From Antedon mediterranea (taxonomy: Eukaryota > Echinodermata > Crinoidea > Comatulida > Antedonidae): a DNA stretch of 64,000 bases. Under the pieces are notes generated by a model. The model was not told the origin of the DNA and did no database searches. It was given only the letters and a program-made list of their open reading frames with translations. The stretch covers positions 3,570,312-3,634,311 of the forward strand of contig NC_092675.1 of NCBI RefSeq assembly GCF_964355755.1. Direction: 5' to 3'. Both the position numbers and the translations under genes were made by a program. This document shows positions 60,989-64,000 of the stretch, one piece after another; position 1 is the stretch's first letter; each line of letters opens with the position of its first letter.

Positions 60989-63068
60989 GAAATAGACAGT
61001 AACCCTAGTAGAACAACTTCTACAAACCAACAGAATTCTAGATCGCATAAAAAAAAGAAAGGCAACAGAAAAGGACAGCAACCAAGAACATCTACTGGGT
61101 CACCGGCAGTGGCATCACCTGTAAAGCCAAAAAATAATAAACGAAAACAGGATGATATTGGATTAACATCTCCTGTTTTACCTCCTAACCTTGGACCAAA
61201 TGCAAGAACTCCAATAGACAGTGGTGGTTTATGGCCAAATGGTAACAAACAGAAAGTAAACACGCAGACAAGCAATACCCCTGTTCCTGATGCACAAAAG
61301 GTGACTGAAATGCCAGATTCTACTACAGAACAAACTACGCAGGAATCAAACAGAAGACATCATCATTTTTCTATTGATGACACACCAATTGATGTACAGG
61401 CTGAAGAAAGCAAAGCAGCAGCAGTTGTGCCTTCAGAAAATGCCAAAACAATTGATGAAACAAAGACTGTCCAAGAAATTGTGCCATCACCTTCTGGTGT
61501 TGTTGAATCTGGAAGTTCACAACAGGAAGTAGATAAAACAAAAGATAAAAATATTGATCCTCCATTTGTTGATTATAGTGAAACTACGCCCAAACCAATC
61601 AAAGCTGATGATGCATCTGCAAATGGTGATGCTTCTCCAACTGTAGGATCTAAGATGAGTAGACAAACATCCACACCAAAGAATACATATAAATCTAAAG
61701 AAGTATCCACAACTGAGAAACCATTTTTTAATAGAAAGACATCAACATCTGAAAGACCATCTCCAAATTCTGATGGATTGGGATCAGAAAGAATTCCACC
61801 TAGTCCTCTGGAAGATAGTATCAGTAGCAATGGAAATAATCCAGAGAAAGCTGAACCCTCGCCTGCCACACCTGATCACAATGCGTTAAATGTTGCAGAT
61901 TCTAACAGTAAAGAATCTTCACATGGTACTAGCCATTCTTCAGGGAATCCACATTATCCTAATCATGAAGACTCGCTTCCTTCTGGTTTGTTACCAAATG
62001 GTAAACCAAAGGTGATTAATCCTTACAAACCAGGATTCATGATTCCAAATACTCAGGCACGTAGTGGTAATCCGTATAGGTCTGGAAACGGACAAACAGA
62101 TGCTCTATCTGAAGGGAATCCTCAAAGAAATCCAAATACACAGGGTTACCAACAGAATAGTGGATATCCTCAAAGCAGTGGTTATCAACCAAATGGCGGT
62201 CATCCACAAAATAGTGGTTATCAACCAAATGGTGGTTACCAGCAAAATGGCGGTACTCAAACAGGTGGCTATCAACAGAATGGTGGTTACCAACCTAATC
62301 CTAATAGTAGATTTCCACAAAGTGGCAGTACTCAAAATAGTGGCTATCAACCGAATGGTGGTTACCGACCTAATCCTAATGGGGGATTTCCACAAAGTGG
62401 CAGTACTCAAAATGGTGGCTATCAACAGAATGGTGGTTACCGACCTAATCCTAATGGTGGATTTCCACAAAGTGGCAGTACTCAAAATGGTGGCTATCAA
62501 CAAAATGGTGGTTACCAAACAAGTGGTTCTCAAAATGGTTACCAACCAAATGGTGGTTCACAAATTGGTGGTTACCGACCAAATAGTAGATTTCCACAAA
62601 ATGGTGGCTACCAACCAAATGGTGGTGGTTCTCAAAATGGTTATCAACCAAATGGTGGTGGTTCTCAAAATGGTTACCAACCAAGTGGTGGTGGTTCTCA
62701 AAATGGTTATCAACCAAATGGTCGTGGTTCTCAAAATGGTTACCAACCAAATGGTGGCGGTTCTCAAAATGGTTACCAACCAAATGTTGGTTCTCAGCAA
62801 GGGAGTGGACGGTACAACCATAACCCATCAAATACTGATGCTGGAAGTGGATTACCTTATGGAGGTTCACCAAATGGTGGAGCATTCCCAAGTAGCAACC
62901 GCGGACCGTCAACTGACGATACCACAACTGGCAGTCCTGATGGTGAACAAGAGCGGCAAGAAATGCCTGTTGTGAATCCATTAAAAACTGGAAATGTTAG
63001 ACCTGATGATGCCACATATCTTTGGCAAGAGGTCGGCCTTTCAGATTGTTCTGTCACTTGTGCAGGGG
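60989..63068 (+). CDS. Exon h: giant low-complexity linker and start of second TSP1
   Basis: A 2080-base exon (693 codons plus one base) between TTCTTTTACAG and GTAAGG. Residues 318-700 are polar and Ser/Thr/Pro/Glu-rich, with a basic cluster KKKKGNRKGQQPR near the start (possible heparin binding). Residues about 703-918 are Gln/Asn/Gly/Tyr/Pro repeats: three 25-residue units (nucleotides 62287-62511, 75-bp period, core YRPNPNGGFPQSGSTQNGGY) and five 11-residue units GSQNGYQPNGG (62627-62791, 33-bp period). No Cys occurs until the end, where YLWQEVGLSDCSVTCAGG opens a TSP1 module with an O-fucose motif. Vertebrate ADAMTSL4/6 have a linker at this place, but as far as I recall a much shorter one. 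Other open frames here are repeat shadows. Confidence 0.93.
62287..62511 (+). repeat. Coding tandem repeat, 75-bp unit, three copies
   Basis: Units start at 62287, 62362 and 62437, and a fourth begins at 62512 but diverges. Each encodes 25 residues with PNPN, FPQSGSTQN and GGYQ-NGGY. Unit length is a multiple of three, so copy changes keep the frame. Confidence 0.95.
62627..62791 (+). repeat. Coding tandem repeat, 33-bp unit, five copies
   Basis: GGTTCTCAAAATGGTTA starts at 62627, 62660, 62693, 62726 and 62759, exactly 33 bases apart. Each unit encodes GSQNGYQPNGG or a one-residue variant (PSGG, PNGR, PNVG). Confidence 0.97.
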
Positions 63069-63178
63069 GTAAGGACTCTTTTTTTTTATTCATACAAAGA
63101 ACATCAATGATTGTTGTAACCTAGTGTTATATTAACAACTACCAGCAAACAATTCTAATATTGAATTAATTTGTCCAG

Positions 63179-63308
63179 GTACCCAACACAAGGTAGTAAT
63201 ATGTTTCAATTTGCAAACTGCAAATGAAGCAGAAGATTCATATTGTGATGAGCGTTACAAACCTCCAACAAAGACAATCATTTGTAATACTCAACCATGT
63301 CCTGCTAT
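63179..63308 (+). CDS. Exon i: second TSP1 module, C-terminal part
   Basis: 130 bases between TTAATTTGTCCAG and GTAAGT. The first two bases complete a Gly codon, and two bases of a Met codon are left over. The translation has HKVVICFNL, SYCDERYKPP and CNTQPCPA. The cysteine order completes the module started at the end of exon h. The xSYCDxxxKPxxxxxxCNxxPCPA pattern is close to what I recall of ADAMTSL6 at this position. Confidence 0.93.
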
Positions 63309-63365
63309 GTAAGTATAAATTGCTATATATTCTCTGAAATGCTCATTTATAATAATTAGTATAAG

Positions 63366-63492
63366 TGTACAAACGCGACTCTATAGCTCACTATGTCGGT
63401 CGGTTGGTCGGCCGGTCGGTTGGCCGGTAAACACCAACCACCAACTTAAATTTGCGCATGCGACTGCATGCCATGTATATGGCCTTGTTAAA
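63366..63492. repeat. Interspersed repeat shared with 34.2 kb, in intron i-j
   Basis: ACAAACGCGACTCTATAGCT, a GGTCGGTTGGTCGGCCGGTC cluster (local GGTCGGTT duplications), AATTTGCGCATGCGACTGCA and CATGTATATGGCCTTGTTA, in the same order as 34220-34335. The GGTCGG part is expanded here. Confidence 0.7.
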
Positions 63493-63676
63493 TATGAGAC
63501 TACAGATCCAACTTCATTGAAAATTTCTATTTTCTCTACAACTATTTATTTCAAAAAGCAATGATACCAGATTTGATAGACTGTATGTCAAGAGGTTTAA
63601 ATATATATGTAGAAGATCCACTAAATCATTGCAGATACTAAAGGAAACATTGAGAATTTGATCTATTTTACTACAG

Positions 63677-63881
63677 GTGGGAAGTTGGTATGTGGAGCCA
63701 ATGCAGTAGAACATGTGGACGTGGTATGCAAATGAGACAGGTGATATGCAAACAAAAGAAATCTGCTTCTTTAACAACAATTGTTGACATGAGTAACTGT
63801 GATGCCAGTAAGATTCCTGACAAGGTACAAGAGTGCTCAATGGCAAGGTGCACTATGTGGAAGACAGGAAGGTGGCAAACG
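63677..63881 (+). CDS. Exon j: third TSP1 module
   Basis: 205 bases between TTTTACTACAG and GTATGT, phase 2 in, phase 0 out. WEVGMWSQCSRTCGRG carries C-mannosylation and O-fucosylation (C-x-x-T-C-x-x-G) motifs. It is followed by RQVICKQKK, SNCD and CSMARC, a full TSP1 cysteine set. The exon ends WKTGRWQT, the opening strand of the next module. Confidence 0.95.
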
Positions 63882-63979
63882 GTATGTAAAATACAAATAC
63901 TTACTGGGTTAAGGGGTATGGTTTAAAATAAATAAATATTTAAATATATAATACTACATTTTTCTTACTATATTTGTAG

Positions 63980-64000
63980 TGTTCTGCACAGTGTGGTGAT
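63980..64000 (+). CDS. Exon k (partial): fourth TSP1 module
   Basis: After TATATTTGTAG the last 21 bases read CSAQCGD in phase 0. This continues WKTGRWQT from exon j into W-x-x-x-x-W-x-x-CSAQCGD. The O-fucose position Ser/Thr is Gln here, so this module should lack that modification. The exon runs off the window. Confidence 0.85.

Larger units (their letters stand above)
18943..64000 (+). other. ADAMTS-like gene (ADAMTSL4/ADAMTSL6-type), partial at both ends
   Basis: Eleven + strand exons join with consistent phases into 1129 stop-free codons. Residues are numbered from the first exon seen. Order: RRER furin-like motif (2-5), TSP1 (about 15-75), ADAMTS cysteine-rich (about 76-160), spacer (about 163-288), Thr-rich stalk (about 290-317), 690-residue low-complexity linker, then TSP1 modules from about 988 on. 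There is no metalloprotease or disintegrin domain, so this is an ADAMTS-like (non-catalytic) protein. ADAMTSL4 and ADAMTSL6 of vertebrates bind fibrillin-1 and promote microfibril assembly; the same role here is inference. The domain order, a linker between spacer and second TSP1, and the NPGVEYEYV and CPAMWEVGMWSQCSRTCG stretches fit ADAMTSL4/6 best. Papilin is the main alternative, ADAMTSL2 less likely. The signal peptide exon and the 3' end are not identified. Confidence 0.85.

Noticed and set aside
60949-61275. 108-codon minus-strand open frame over the linker start
   Set aside because: Shadow of the real exon h, with no domain and no promoter or splice support.
62064-62975. 303-codon open frame in the second + frame and 146-176-codon minus frames over the linker exon
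   Set aside because: They arise because the 75-bp and 33-bp coding repeats (multiples of three) lack stops in several frames. They have monotonous composition and no domain. The frame joined to the spacer and TSP1 is the real one.
18943-64000. Papilin or ADAMTSL2 as the identity of the gene
   Set aside because: Papilin shares the TSP1, cysteine-rich and spacer cassette, and its spacer end is similar, but the linker before the second TSP1 and the CPA-W...CSRTCG stretches fit ADAMTSL4/6 better. ADAMTSL2 also has a linker there, but its cysteine-rich signature differs from VDGTTCRPGETDVCVNG. Only a tree with full-length sequences would settle it.

Overview
The window is animal genomic DNA. It is AT-rich (about two thirds A+T by eye), gene-poor, full of short inverted-repeat elements and tRNA-like SINE fragments, and its one clear gene is split by GT-AG introns. 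The gene belongs to a metazoan extracellular-matrix family. The repeats and the frequent TAGGCCTA word suggest a marine invertebrate, possibly an echinoderm or another invertebrate deuterostome, but this is only an inference. Nothing prokaryotic, viral or CRISPR-like was found.

One real gene is supported, on the + strand. It is an ADAMTS-like secreted glycoprotein of the ADAMTSL4/ADAMTSL6 (THSD4) type. I can place eleven exons: 18943-19079, 19619-19682, 19864-19966, 20494-20624, 59425-59626, 59931-60103, 60598-60738, 60989-63068, 63179-63308, 63677-63881 and 63980 to the window edge. The phases agree at every junction and give 1129 consecutive codons without a stop. Domain order is TSP1, ADAMTS cysteine-rich, ADAMTS spacer, a short Thr-rich stalk, a very long low-complexity linker with Gln/Asn/Gly/Tyr repeats, then further TSP1 modules running off the right edge. 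No protease domain is seen. The start codon and signal peptide of this transcript are not in the part I can read, and the 3' end lies outside the window.

Layout. 1-18942 is non-coding as far as I can see: upstream intergenic DNA or 5' intron, with a cluster of GTTCCCACTAG-ended foldback elements (5.2-15.6 kb) and most of the TAGGCCTA sites. 18943-20624 holds the first TSP1 and the cysteine-rich domain, with a 20-bp minisatellite just before the fourth exon. 20625-59424 is a 38.8-kb intron inside the cassette. It carries MITE and SINE copies, tandem duplications, and a probable signal-peptide exon with promoter-like sequence at 37.3-37.6 kb. That exon could be an alternative start of the same gene or the first exon of a nested gene. 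59425-64000 is exon-dense and encodes the spacer, the linker and the later TSP1 repeats.

Subfamily and domain calls come from reading the translations and remembered family patterns. No alignment or search was run.
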